The notes under the pieces were generated by a model, which worked only from the letters and a program-made list of their open reading frames with translations, was not told the origin of the DNA and searched no databases. Source: Phyllobacterium sp. 21LDTY02-6 (GTDB lineage Bacteria; Pseudomonadota; Alphaproteobacteria; Rhizobiales; Rhizobiaceae). Taken from it: 64,000 bases of DNA. Positions 27,049-35,986 of the stretch are shown here, piece by piece. Position 1 is the stretch's first letter. The number at the start of each line of letters is the position of its first letter. Made by a program: the position numbers and the translations under genes. Location of the stretch: contig NZ_JAMJWD020000005.1 of the NCBI RefSeq assembly GCF_023554255.2, forward strand, positions 248,001 through 312,000. Reading direction: 5' to 3'.

Positions 27049-27963
27049 ATGATGCAGGTGGGTATTTTCAGCGGCTATTTTCCTTATTCATTGGAAGAAA
27101 CGGCCAAAAAAATCCGCGCGCTTGATTTCAATACAGTCCAGCTGGACATGCACTTCAAGGATATTGACCTGAGTGCCGGTCAGATCACCAAGGATAAGTG
27201 CATCAAGATCCGCGAGACATTCCGCGATCACAATTTGCCGATATCGTGCATTTCCGGCTATACGAACATCATTCATCCGGACAAGGCTGAGCGCGGGCGG
27301 CGCGTCGACTATCTCAAAGAGATCATCCGTCACGCGCAATATCTCGGTACGCCTTACGTGATTTCTGAAACCGGTACCTACAACACGGAATCCGACTGGG
27401 TCCACCACCCAAAAAACAAGACCGAAGAAGGCTTTGAGGAATGCCGAAAGGTCATCGCTGACCTGTCGCAGTTCGCCTATGATCACGGCGCGGTATTTCT
27501 GCTTGAAACCTATGTGAACAACGTCGTTGGCTCTGTTGAGGAAACGGTCAAGATGTTTGCACAGGTCGATCATCCGGGCCTTGGCCTGTTGATGGATCCG
27601 ACAAATTATTTCGAGACGCACAATATCGATCGGATGGATGAAATCCTCAATCAGGTCTTTGATACGTTGTCCGACAAGATCAAGATCGGTCATGCCAAGG
27701 ACGTCAAGCGTTCAGGTGATGACAAAAGCGAAAAACATGCCGATATCGGCGACGCCGACGCGCTTGAAAGCCATACTTTCCGCGGCGTGGGTGAGATCGA
27801 ACTGCCGGCTCCGGGCCTCGGTTCGCTCAACTATGACCTTTATCTCAAGCGTCTTGCCCAGAAACATCCGAATATTCCGATGATCATTGAACATCTCGAT
27901 GAGACCGATGTGCCACGTGCGAAGAAATTTCTCGACGGAACGCTGCGCGCGCAAGGACTGTAA
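27049..27963 (+). CDS. Sugar phosphate isomerase/epimerase (TIM barrel)
   Basis: This 304-residue AP-endonuclease-2-fold enzyme has probable metal or active-site residues in VISETGTYN, VFLLETYVNN (Glu), LLMDPTNYFE (Asp), KIGHAKDVKR (His) and IIEHLDETD (Glu). This is the array of xylose-isomerase-like epimerases and 3-keto-sugar or inosose enzymes. Starts ATG 27049 or 27052 follow GGGGAGGG. Adjacent to a Gfo/Idh dehydrogenase, it fits the paired dehydrogenase/isomerase logic of keto-sugar metabolism. Confidence 0.87.
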   Translation: MMQVGIFSGYFPYSLEETAKKIRALDFNTVQLDMHFKDIDLSAGQITKDKCIKIRETFRDHNLPISCISGYTNIIHPDKAERGRRVDYLKEIIRHAQYLGTPYVISETGTYNTESDWVHHPKNKTEEGFEECRKVIADLSQFAYDHGAVFLLETYVNNVVGSVEETVKMFAQVDHPGLGLLMDPTNYFETHNIDRMDEILNQVFDTLSDKIKIGHAKDVKRSGDDKSEKHADIGDADALESHTFRGVGEIELPAPGLGSLNYDLYLKRLAQKHPNIPMIIEHLDETDVPRAKKFLDGTLRAQGL

Positions 27964-28067
27964 TACCACGTTGAGCGGGCTGTGTGGCCGATGCGAAGTT
28001 CATCCTGGGAGCGCCGGCCGCTTTCGGAATTCAAATGGCCGCACGCTACAGTATTTAAGGTGCCAAA

Positions 28068-29249
28068 ATGGTGAAGCTTTATGGAGAGGTGAGGTCGCGT
28101 CGCGACATTGCCGCAAGCAGTGGTTCTTTTGCGCAATTTGCGGGCGTTCGCCTGATGGTGCTCGAAGATGGTTTGGAGCGCGGCATAAGAATGCTGGAAT
28201 TCCGGTCAGGCACCGGTTTGCGCTTCACCGTGCTGGTTGATCGGGCTTTGGATATTGCCGATTGCGAATACCGTGGCATGGCTATCGGCTGGCATTCTCC
28301 GTCCGGTTTCCGCCATCCGGGCCTGCATGAATATGAGGGTGAAGGCGGCCTCGGCTGGATGCGCTCGTTTTCCGGCCTGATGGTCACGTGCGGTCTGGAT
28401 CACATCCTCTTCATGCATGATGAGTCTGCAGATCACTACAATTACAAGCCGCGCCAGACGATCAAGCATTCCATTCATGGGCGCATCGGCACTATTCCGG
28501 CGAAGCTCACCGGCTATGGAGAACGCTGGGACGGCGACGAATGTTATCTCTGGTGCGAGGGCACCGTTACGCAAGGAACCGTCTTTGGCGAACATTTGGA
28601 ACTGACGCGTCGCATCGAAATCAAGGCGGGCACCAACGATGTCAAGCTGATGGATCGCGTGACCAATAACGGTTTTTATCGCACGCCGCATATGTATTGT
28701 TATCACATCAATGTCGGGCATCCCGTTTTGGCCGAAGGCTCGCGCTATCTCGCGCCGATCAATGATGTAGTCTGGGCGGCACATGCCGGAGACGACTACA
28801 AAAAGCAGGGTGTTGGCTATCGCACACTGCCGGCGCCGCAGATGCAGTTTCATGAACAGGTCTGGCAGCATGAAATGGGTGCCGATGCCAATGGCGAAGT
28901 GCCGGTCGCATTGGTCAATGATCGGCTCGGCATCGGCTTTGAAGTCGTCACCCGCAAGGATCAGTTCGCGTGCATGTATGAGTGGCAAAACTTGCAAGCC
29001 GGGCAGTATGCGCTCGGCATAGAGCCCGCGACTAATCATGTGCTGGGGCATGGCGCTGCGCGCGAGCGGGGCGAACTGATCTGGCTCGAACATGGCGAAG
29101 AGCGCAATTACCATAGCACGTTCCGCATTCTCGCCGATGCCGCGGAAATTGCGGCGAGCGAAGCCCGAATTCTAGCCATTTGCAAACAGCCTGATGGCGA
29201 TTTCCCGGTGCCATCAGGCAATCATATTGCCATTGGAGGCCGTTCATGA
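28068..29249 (+). CDS. DUF4432 / aldose 1-epimerase-like protein
   Basis: This 393-residue galactose-mutarotase-like beta-sandwich protein has the DUF4432 pattern DGLERGIRMLEFRSGTGL, VLVDRALDIADCEYRGMAIG, GLMVTCGLDH and a late LGIEPATNHV. Members are found in sugar operons and are thought to epimerise or isomerise aldoses or keto-sugars. The gene ends in an ATGA overlap with the SDR gene. Confidence 0.82.
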   Translation: MVKLYGEVRSRRDIAASSGSFAQFAGVRLMVLEDGLERGIRMLEFRSGTGLRFTVLVDRALDIADCEYRGMAIGWHSPSGFRHPGLHEYEGEGGLGWMRSFSGLMVTCGLDHILFMHDESADHYNYKPRQTIKHSIHGRIGTIPAKLTGYGERWDGDECYLWCEGTVTQGTVFGEHLELTRRIEIKAGTNDVKLMDRVTNNGFYRTPHMYCYHINVGHPVLAEGSRYLAPINDVVWAAHAGDDYKKQGVGYRTLPAPQMQFHEQVWQHEMGADANGEVPVALVNDRLGIGFEVVTRKDQFACMYEWQNLQAGQYALGIEPATNHVLGHGAARERGELIWLEHGEERNYHSTFRILADAAEIAASEARILAICKQPDGDFPVPSGNHIAIGGRS

Positions 29250-30016
29250 GCACATCGTCCCCATTTTCCGTCGAAGGCAAGACTATTCTTTATACGGGTG
29301 CTGCCGGGGGCCTGGGTCTCGAAACCACGTTGAGTTTTCTCCGCGCAGGTGCTCGGGTCGTGGCTATCGATCACGATCCTAAAAAGGTCGGCGAGCTCGA
29401 AAAAAAGGCCGCGGCACATGGTCTTGCCGGGCTTTCGATCCACACACTTGATCTCGCGGATTTGCGGGCACTTCGACCGGCATTGGAAGCGATTTCAAAT
29501 GAAATCGGTGGATTCGATGTCGTGATCAACAATGCCGCGATTTATCCGTCGAAGCCGTTTGAGCACTATACGCTTGAGGAAATGCAGAAGGTGCAACACA
29601 TCAATGTCGATGCAGGCATTGTTTGCGTTCAGGTGGCGCTGTCGCATATGCGGGACAAGGGATGGGGGCGGATCATCAACATTGCCAGTGTTACTGCCTA
29701 TGGCGGCTGGGCGCTTCTCTCGCCTTACGTGCAGTCGAAGGGCGCGCTGATCGGACTTGCCCGCGCATGGGCACGCGAGTTCGGTGCTTATGGCATTACC
29801 GTCAACGCAATCTCTCCAGGTGCATTTCCAACGGATGCTGAAAAAATCCATCCTGATCCAGAAGCCTATACAAATTTCGTGCTGGAGCATCAGGCAATTA
29901 AGCGTCGCGGATCGTTCAGGGATATAGCCTCGGCCCTGATGTTCCTCGCGTCGGATGATGCCGGGTTTATCACCGGCCAGACCTTGAATGTCGATGGTGG
30001 ATGGGTAATGCATTAA
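29246..30016 (+). CDS. SDR-family oxidoreductase
   Basis: This 256-residue SDR contains TGAAGGLG, NNAAIYPS, NIASVTAYGG and active-site YVQSKGAL, with LNVDGGWVMH at the C terminus. It overlaps the DUF4432 gene by 4 nt and precedes a lactonase. A sugar dehydrogenase making a lactone for that lactonase is the natural reading. Confidence 0.9.
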   Translation: MSTSSPFSVEGKTILYTGAAGGLGLETTLSFLRAGARVVAIDHDPKKVGELEKKAAAHGLAGLSIHTLDLADLRALRPALEAISNEIGGFDVVINNAAIYPSKPFEHYTLEEMQKVQHINVDAGIVCVQVALSHMRDKGWGRIINIASVTAYGGWALLSPYVQSKGALIGLARAWAREFGAYGITVNAISPGAFPTDAEKIHPDPEAYTNFVLEHQAIKRRGSFRDIASALMFLASDDAGFITGQTLNVDGGWVMH

Positions 30017-30042
30017 GCAGACATGATGCACTGGAGGAATGC

Positions 30043-31131
30043 GTGAGGAATCTGTATCTGGCGGTTGGCTCACTTAACCGCGAAGCGCCTTATTTTCAGG
30101 GGGCGCGTGGCGAAGGTCTTTCCGTCTATGCATTCGATACAACGACAGGACATGCGTCACATGTTTGTGCCACGTCGTCCGTCGATAATCCGACTTTTCT
30201 GAGTGTTGCCGCAGATTCAGGCGTCATTTACGCGAATTCCGAAGTGTTCGGCTGGCACGAAGGAGCGGTTAGCGCCTATCGCTTCGATGCTCGAAGTCGT
30301 GAGCTGGTTTATCTCAACAAGCAAAGCACACAGGGCAGTATAAGCGCACACAATACCGTGACCCGTGACGGACAGTTTGTGCTGGTCGCCAATTATGGGA
30401 TGGGATCGGGTGGACCGGACCAGTCGCTTGTTTCGCTGCCAGTACGAGGCAACGGAAGCCTCGCTCCTGCTGCAAGCAGTGTTCGTCACGCGGGCACCCT
30501 GGGGCCTGCGACTGACCGGCAGGAACGCAGCCACCCGCATTGCGTGGTTGAAACGCCGGAAGGCGGCATATTCTTGTCAGCGGATCTTGGTCTCGACGAA
30601 GTCATCGCCTATCGGCTGGATGGCGCGGGTGCTTTCACGCGGCTGGGCAGTGTTGCGACGGCACCCGGTGCTGGGCCGCGCCATATCGCGCAGCATTCCA
30701 ATGGGCGGTTCGTTTATGTCTCCAACGAACTGAATTCGACCGTCTCTCTGATTGAGCGTGCCGGCGAGCACATGCGTCTTGTTCAGACCCTGCCGACGGT
30801 GCCGGCGGGCTTTGAGTCGCATGGTGCGGATATTCACCTCTCGCCAGATGGCCGTTTCCTTTATTGTTCCAACCGTGGCCACGACACGATCGCAGCTTTT
30901 CGTGTGGACCAGGAGAATGGAAGCTTGGTTGAGATCGGTTACAGCTTTACGGGTGGTGCAACACCGCGTAATTTTACGCTGACGCCGGACGGCAACTGGC
31001 TTCTGGTCGCGAACCAGAATGCAGATTGCATTGTGATCTTCGCAATCGACAAGGAGACAGGCAATTTGACCGATACGGGTAAACGCATCGAAATTGGTAC
31101 TCCCGTCTGTGTCAGGCCGTTCCATCTGTGA
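30043..31131 (+). CDS. Lactonase family protein (seven-bladed beta-propeller)
   Basis: This 362-residue YbhE/6-phosphogluconolactonase-type propeller shows repeated blade motifs DGQFVLVANYG, HPHCVVETPEGG, GPRHIAQHSNGRFVYVSNE, IHLSPDGRFLYCSNRG and PRNFTLTPDGNWLLVANQN. It would open a sugar lactone. GTG 30043 is preferred because GGAGGAATGC lies directly upstream; ATG 30001 lies inside the SDR gene. Confidence 0.88.
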   Translation: MRNLYLAVGSLNREAPYFQGARGEGLSVYAFDTTTGHASHVCATSSVDNPTFLSVAADSGVIYANSEVFGWHEGAVSAYRFDARSRELVYLNKQSTQGSISAHNTVTRDGQFVLVANYGMGSGGPDQSLVSLPVRGNGSLAPAASSVRHAGTLGPATDRQERSHPHCVVETPEGGIFLSADLGLDEVIAYRLDGAGAFTRLGSVATAPGAGPRHIAQHSNGRFVYVSNELNSTVSLIERAGEHMRLVQTLPTVPAGFESHGADIHLSPDGRFLYCSNRGHDTIAAFRVDQENGSLVEIGYSFTGGATPRNFTLTPDGNWLLVANQNADCIVIFAIDKETGNLTDTGKRIEIGTPVCVRPFHL

Positions 31132-32174
31132 ACGTTGAAACGTCATCACCCCGGAAACGACGCCGCAAAGGCTCTGGCGTCACTATGGCGGATGTGGCTG
31201 CTGCCGCAGGCGTTTCCATGCAAACCGTCTCGCGGGCATTGCGGTTTCCAGATTCCGTGACGCTTGAAAAGCAGAAGCTCATTCAAGCTGCTATCGAGAA
31301 AACGCATTACATTCACAATCTCGCGGCGAGTCACCTTGCATCGCATAAGAGCAATACGGTCGCGGCGATCATACCCACTCTGTCCGCGTCTGTTTTTGCC
31401 GACACCATCCAGCACTTCTCCGAAGTGCTGCATCAGGCTGGTTATCAGATATTCCTCGGCAATACCGATTATCGGCTTGAGCGCGAGGAAGAGATCATTC
31501 GCAGCCTCCTCGGCCGCCGGCCGGATGGCGTTTTCCTGATTGGCACACACCATAGCAAACGCAGCGTCGCATTGCTCAAACGCGCCGAAATTCCTGTTGT
31601 TGAAGGGTGGGATTTTACCGATAAACCAATCGATCGGTTGGTCGGGTTTTCCAATGCGGCGGCGATCACCGAAATGGTACGTCATCTGATCAACGCAGGT
31701 CGACGTTATATTGTGTTTGCTGGTGTTGTTCGAAAAGGTGATAGCCGTGCTGTTGAGCGCAGAGCTGCATTCAAGGCGGCGATGGAGCAGCAGTTTCCGG
31801 ACGAGAAGCCACGCATCACGGTAGCGGTTGAAATGCCGATTGCCGTAGCTTCAGGGATCGATCTTCTGCGAAAAGCGCTGGCCCAATATCCGGAAGCCGA
31901 TGCTGTCATGTTCTCGAGCGATGTCCTGGCGTCCGGTGCATTGCTGGAGACGCAGCGCATCGGAATCAAGGTTCCACAGCGGCTTGCCATTACCGGGTTT
32001 GGTGATTTTGAACTGTCGCGTCATCTGCTGCCACCGTTGACGACAGTAGCGGTGCCTTCGGCGGAAATTGGCCGGCAGGCGGGCAAGCTTTTACTGGAAG
32101 CCATGCGCGGCGAGACGTCAACGACCAGGATCGTCGACGTCGGTTTCGAGTTGAAGATCAGAGCAAGCGGCTAA
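31128..32174 (+). CDS. LacI-family transcriptional regulator (gluconate-repressor-like)
   Basis: This 348-residue repressor has HTH TMADVAAAAGVSMQTVSRALRFPDSV and an effector domain with VAAIIPTLSASVFADTIQHFSE and LAITGFGDFELSRHLLPPLTTV, close in pattern to gluconate/idonate repressors. GTG 31128 overlaps the lactonase stop by 4 nt, so it is co-translated. Its stop overlaps the convergent M24 gene by 4 nt. The AGCGCT-centred operators at 38159 and 38218 are likely targets. Confidence 0.9.
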   Translation: MNVETSSPRKRRRKGSGVTMADVAAAAGVSMQTVSRALRFPDSVTLEKQKLIQAAIEKTHYIHNLAASHLASHKSNTVAAIIPTLSASVFADTIQHFSEVLHQAGYQIFLGNTDYRLEREEEIIRSLLGRRPDGVFLIGTHHSKRSVALLKRAEIPVVEGWDFTDKPIDRLVGFSNAAAITEMVRHLINAGRRYIVFAGVVRKGDSRAVERRAAFKAAMEQQFPDEKPRITVAVEMPIAVASGIDLLRKALAQYPEADAVMFSSDVLASGALLETQRIGIKVPQRLAITGFGDFELSRHLLPPLTTVAVPSAEIGRQAGKLLLEAMRGETSTTRIVDVGFELKIRASG

Positions 32175-33289
32175 ATGCTCATCCGGTGCTCGAAGTCAGT
32201 CAGCACTTCGCAGCCAATCTCGGTTACATGCAGCATGAATTCGAGCCGCACACCGCCAATGTCCGGATCGAAGGAGGTCGGTTCCACCATCACAACCATA
32301 TCCTTCTTGAATCTTTCGGTTTCATAGCTCACGAGTCGCGGCCATTCATGCACAGATGTGCCGATGGAGTGCCCGGAGTGATGGGCATAGCCATAGCCCT
32401 GCGCCGCAATATGCGCCTGAAGTTTTTGATCCAGTTCACCGATACCAAGGCCAGGACGGACGATTTCTATCGCCAGATCAAGCGCTGATTTTACGGCGTT
32501 GAACTGTTTCTCGAACCCTACGCTTGCTTTACCCAGCATTACCGATGCGCAACTGTCGCCCCAATAGCCTTTGACGCGTGGCGCGAGATCGCAAATGAGC
32601 GGGTCGCCGGTCGCGATGACCCGGTTTGTCGGCCAACCCATGAATGCCGATGTGCGTTCCTTGCCCGATATGAAGTCCCCGGCGAGTGGGAGGCGTTCGC
32701 CGGCGCTGGTTTCCATGGCGAGCCGTACGTCTGCAAATATCTCCAGCTCGCTGCGGCCTGGCTTGCCGTGTTCGATCAATGCGCGTTGCCCGGCGGAAGC
32801 GGTCAATGCGGCCTCACGTAACAACGTGATCTCGGTTGCTGTTTTGACCATGCGCTGGCGCTTGAAGGCATCGTCAAGCGAGACATGCCGCTGCGTGCTG
32901 ACGAGCGGCAATAGGGACATCGGGAAGCTGTTCTGCTCTATTCCAATCGTCCCGCCGACACCCAATCTGGTGCAAAGCTCTTGCGTCGCATTGCAGTAGT
33001 TCGCGAAAATGTCCGTCGGCTCTTTGTATGAGAAACCTTCATATGTGAGAATCATATCTGCCCAGCTTGGCGTTTCCGCCTCGAGATTGGTGACAACAAG
33101 CCCGCATTCGCCGTGCTTACCAACGAGAGCGATGGCTGGTCCACCGGCAAAGGGCGATGGTCCCGTTTCAATGGAAACGATATGGCCCGAGGCATAGGCG
33201 ATGCCATCAGGACTGGTGAAAAGTCCCCAATCGGCACCGGATGCTTTGATGGCTTCAATCGTGCGTGCGAGCCTCTCGTCCAACTGCAT
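32171..33289 (-). CDS. M24-family metallohydrolase (Xaa-Pro aminopeptidase-like)
   Basis: This 372-residue pita-bread-fold protein keeps all five metal ligands: Asp234 and Asp245 (DLAPRVKGYWGD), His307 (HSGHSIGTSVHEWP), Glu336 (VEPTSF) and Glu350 (GVRLEFMLHV). ATG 33289 follows AAGGA; the open frame continuing to 33760 runs through the permease gene and is not real. It lies 5 nt after the permease stop, so it is the last gene of a ribose-type ABC operon. That is odd company for a peptidase and raises the option of a creatinase-like or amide-cleaving activity on a sugar conjugate. Confidence 0.85.
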   Translation of the reverse strand: MQLDERLARTIEAIKASGADWGLFTSPDGIAYASGHIVSIETGPSPFAGGPAIALVGKHGECGLVVTNLEAETPSWADMILTYEGFSYKEPTDIFANYCNATQELCTRLGVGGTIGIEQNSFPMSLLPLVSTQRHVSLDDAFKRQRMVKTATEITLLREAALTASAGQRALIEHGKPGRSELEIFADVRLAMETSAGERLPLAGDFISGKERTSAFMGWPTNRVIATGDPLICDLAPRVKGYWGDSCASVMLGKASVGFEKQFNAVKSALDLAIEIVRPGLGIGELDQKLQAHIAAQGYGYAHHSGHSIGTSVHEWPRLVSYETERFKKDMVVMVEPTSFDPDIGGVRLEFMLHVTEIGCEVLTDFEHRMSI

Positions 33290-33294
33290 TTCCT

Positions 33295-34251
33295 TCAGAT
33301 CAGATTGCGGATATGGCGGTCTCGGCCATAGACCGCGACCAGGAGCAGGATCAATACGCCAAGGGCCGACTGTACCATGGCATCCGAAAAGCCCAGCCCA
33401 ATGAGAAATGTACGTAGTTCCATCAGCATGATTGCGCCTGCCACTGTTCCGACAAAGCCGCCGCGACCGCCGACAAGTGCAGTTCCACCGATCACGACTG
33501 CTGAGACAGTCTGGAAGAGGTAGGGCGTGCCGACAGTAGCGCTCGAGGAGCCGGTGAAGCCGAGCAATAGAATGCCAGCAAGGGCCGCAAATACAGCGCT
33601 CAAACCAAAGGTTATCGCCCATATTGCAGCCGGTCTGATCAGTGCAAGTTCGGCAGCTTTTATGTTTGAACCCAGTGCATAAAGCTTGCGGCCATAGATC
33701 GTGCGCTGCAAGACAAAGACGGTTCCAAGGGTAAGGAGAATCGTGAAGGGAATGAGCCACGGAAATGGCAAAGGCCCGATATTGCCTCCCAGCGATACGA
33801 AATCATTGATGAATGGCGGTGCAGACCCGGTAGGCAATCCGCGTGTCCAGAGCTGAACCCCGGCTTGAACCATCGTCCCGACGCCAAGCGTAACAATCAG
33901 CGGATGAATGGAAAGCGCAGCCGATAATGCACCGGAAACAGCACCGATCAATGCCGCCGATACCAACACGATCATGCCGGCCGCAAGCGGCGGCATTCCA
34001 TCGCCATAGAGGCTTGCGAAGACGACATTGGCAAAGCCTATGACAAAGGGAATGGAAAGGTCGATGCCTCCAAGGATCATCACCAGCGTCTGACCAAGCG
34101 CTGCAATTGCCAGTAGTGCAGCCAGTACCAGCATGGCACGGATGGAAAACAAACTGGCAAAGCCCGGAATGATGGCCGCTCCCAACAGGAAGACCAGTAT
34201 CACCCCGATGAAGGCAACCAGTGCCCGATTTGTCGCAAGTACCTTGATCAT
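33295..34251 (-). CDS. Ribose-type ABC transporter permease 2
   Basis: This 318-residue RbsC-family permease has about nine helices, with ALGQTLVMILGGIDLSIPFVIG and the family segment VVIGGTALVGGRGGFVGTVAG. ATG 34251 overlaps the stop of permease 1 (ATGA). The two different permeases presumably form a heterodimer. Confidence 0.9.
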   Translation of the reverse strand: MIKVLATNRALVAFIGVILVFLLGAAIIPGFASLFSIRAMLVLAALLAIAALGQTLVMILGGIDLSIPFVIGFANVVFASLYGDGMPPLAAGMIVLVSAALIGAVSGALSAALSIHPLIVTLGVGTMVQAGVQLWTRGLPTGSAPPFINDFVSLGGNIGPLPFPWLIPFTILLTLGTVFVLQRTIYGRKLYALGSNIKAAELALIRPAAIWAITFGLSAVFAALAGILLLGFTGSSSATVGTPYLFQTVSAVVIGGTALVGGRGGFVGTVAGAIMLMELRTFLIGLGFSDAMVQSALGVLILLLVAVYGRDRHIRNLI

Positions 34252-35228
34252 GATTGGGCCGCCTTGCGCCAAAGAAGTGGTTTCAGTTGTTCGGAGTTGA
34301 GGCACACCGCAAGAACGAGGACGGCGCCATAGACTGCCTGAAGCACGAAGGTAGAGACATTGAAGGCCGTCAGCATGCTTTGCAGCAGGAAAATATCCGC
34401 AGCACCCAGAAATGCGGCCGTGAGTCCGCCAACGCCACCTGCAAGGCTGACGCCGCCAAGCGCAACCGCAGCGATGGCAATCAGCGTGTAGCCAGGTCCG
34501 ATCATAGGATCGCCCGAACCGATGAGGGCGGTGAGCGACAATGCTGCAAGCCCTGCAAATAATCCAGCCAGCACATAGGCCATGAAACGGACGAACGGAA
34601 CATTGACGCCGGCGGTGTAGGCAGCGCGATCCTCACTACCGACGGCCATGAGTGTCTCATAAAAAGGCAGGCGTTTGATAGCGATCCATATCAAGACCGC
34701 CGTGCCTACCGGCAGGATAGACCAGGGCCCAGCAAGGGATGCCAGCCATGCAGGTACAGAACCCGATGGCGAAGGCAGGATGGTTAGCGCCAGCCCGCCA
34801 AAGATAAGATAGGTGCCAAGGGTCGCGACAATCGGCTGGATACGGATGATTGCGGCCAGAACACCGTTCAGCGCACCCGCAAGAACCCCGATTGCGATTG
34901 CGGCAGGGACAATGATGAAGGGTGATGAGACGTCGCTTCCTGTAATCAGTATCTGGACCAGGATGACATTGACCAAGCCGACAAGCGGACCCACAGAGAT
35001 GTCGATCGAGCCGCGTCCGGCAAGAAATGGTATCGTGATAGCAAGCGAGGTCAGCAGCATTGGTGCTGCCAATCCCAGCACCGAGCCCCAGTTCGAAGGT
35101 GCGAAGCGCAGCGGGTTGAGCACGATATTGATGACAAGCAGAATGACGAAGAGAGTTGCGGCCAGCCATGTTTCCCGGCGGCCAGAGTACATGCGCGGCA
35201 AGCCGCTTTTGCTGTCGGATGCTATCAT
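34248..35228 (-). CDS. Ribose-type ABC transporter permease 1
   Basis: This 326-residue RbsC-family permease has GRGSIDISVGPLVGLVNV, YTLIAIAAVALGGVSLAGGV and about nine helices. Its ATG overlaps the end of the upstream ATPase gene by 4 nt, and its stop overlaps the next permease. It is the membrane partner of the split ATPase upstream. Confidence 0.9.
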   Translation of the reverse strand: MIASDSKSGLPRMYSGRRETWLAATLFVILLVINIVLNPLRFAPSNWGSVLGLAAPMLLTSLAITIPFLAGRGSIDISVGPLVGLVNVILVQILITGSDVSSPFIIVPAAIAIGVLAGALNGVLAAIIRIQPIVATLGTYLIFGGLALTILPSPSGSVPAWLASLAGPWSILPVGTAVLIWIAIKRLPFYETLMAVGSEDRAAYTAGVNVPFVRFMAYVLAGLFAGLAALSLTALIGSGDPMIGPGYTLIAIAAVALGGVSLAGGVGGLTAAFLGAADIFLLQSMLTAFNVSTFVLQAVYGAVLVLAVCLNSEQLKPLLWRKAAQS

Positions 35229-35986
35229 AGCTGAATCTCATTCTGTCCGAACATGGCTGCAAGAACGCCCGACATCGACATTTCGGATTTGCCGATGGTT
35301 CTCGAGCATTCAAAATCGCGAAACACTGAGACAGTGTCACAGATCTGCAGGATTTCTTCGATTTCGCTCGATAGGATGACGAGCGCGATACCTTCTTCAC
35401 GGGCAAGCTCGCGGAAGGATTCGTAGAACTTCATGCGTGTATTGAGGTCAACGCCGCGCGTTGGATCATTGAGCAGCATCAAACGCGGTTTGAGTGCCAG
35501 AAGTCGGGCAAGCAGAACCTTCTGCTGATTGCCACCGCTTAGTGCCGTGATCGGCGCGTCCATTGCCGGATAGCGGATCGACAGAAATTCGGTATAGCGC
35601 CGAAGCTCTTCTTTCTGTTTGCGACGATTGAGAATGCCGGCCCACGAGAAGCGCGGCATGGAAGGCATGCCGAAATTGTCGAGCACGGACAGCGCTGGGA
35701 AAATGCCGGTCGCGCGCCGATCGCGCGGCAAATAGACCACCCCGCACTTGGCCGCAGCGTGATGATTGTGATAGCTGTTACGCTCACCTGACCGAGCAAT
35801 TACTTCTATCGTGGACTGACGGGGCCGAACGAGTCCAGCAAGTGCCAGCAGAAACTGCTCCTGGCCATGGCCCTCCAGGCCTGCAAGGCCGGTAATTTCG
35901 CCTGCGCGTATGGTGCCCGACAAAGCCCTGCGTCCCGGTGCAAGAACCAGATTCTCATAGGAAAGGATGATTTGATCACTCGACAT
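35225..35986 (-). CDS. Sugar ABC transporter ATPase, C-terminal-half equivalent
   Basis: This 253-residue protein corresponds to the second nucleotide-binding domain of RbsA/MglA. The Walker A region is degenerate (GLEGHGQEQ), as is usual for that half, while LSGGNQQKVLLARLL and LMLLNDPTRGVD are intact. ATG 35986 has GGAGG 8 nt upstream and lies 11 nt inside the gene for the first half. In most ribose-type systems these halves form one protein of about 500 residues. Confidence 0.88.
   Translation of the reverse strand: MSSDQIILSYENLVLAPGRRALSGTIRAGEITGLAGLEGHGQEQFLLALAGLVRPRQSTIEVIARSGERNSYHNHHAAAKCGVVYLPRDRRATGIFPALSVLDNFGMPSMPRFSWAGILNRRKQKEELRRYTEFLSIRYPAMDAPITALSGGNQQKVLLARLLALKPRLMLLNDPTRGVDLNTRMKFYESFRELAREEGIALVILSSEIEEILQICDTVSVFRDFECSRTIGKSEMSMSGVLAAMFGQNEIQL

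Noticed and set aside
32171-33760. A 529-codon open frame covering the M24 hydrolase
   Set aside because: Only the last 372 codons look like a protein; the upstream part lies antisense-frame inside the permease gene, is rich in Cys/Arg/His, and ATG 33289 has its own ribosome site.
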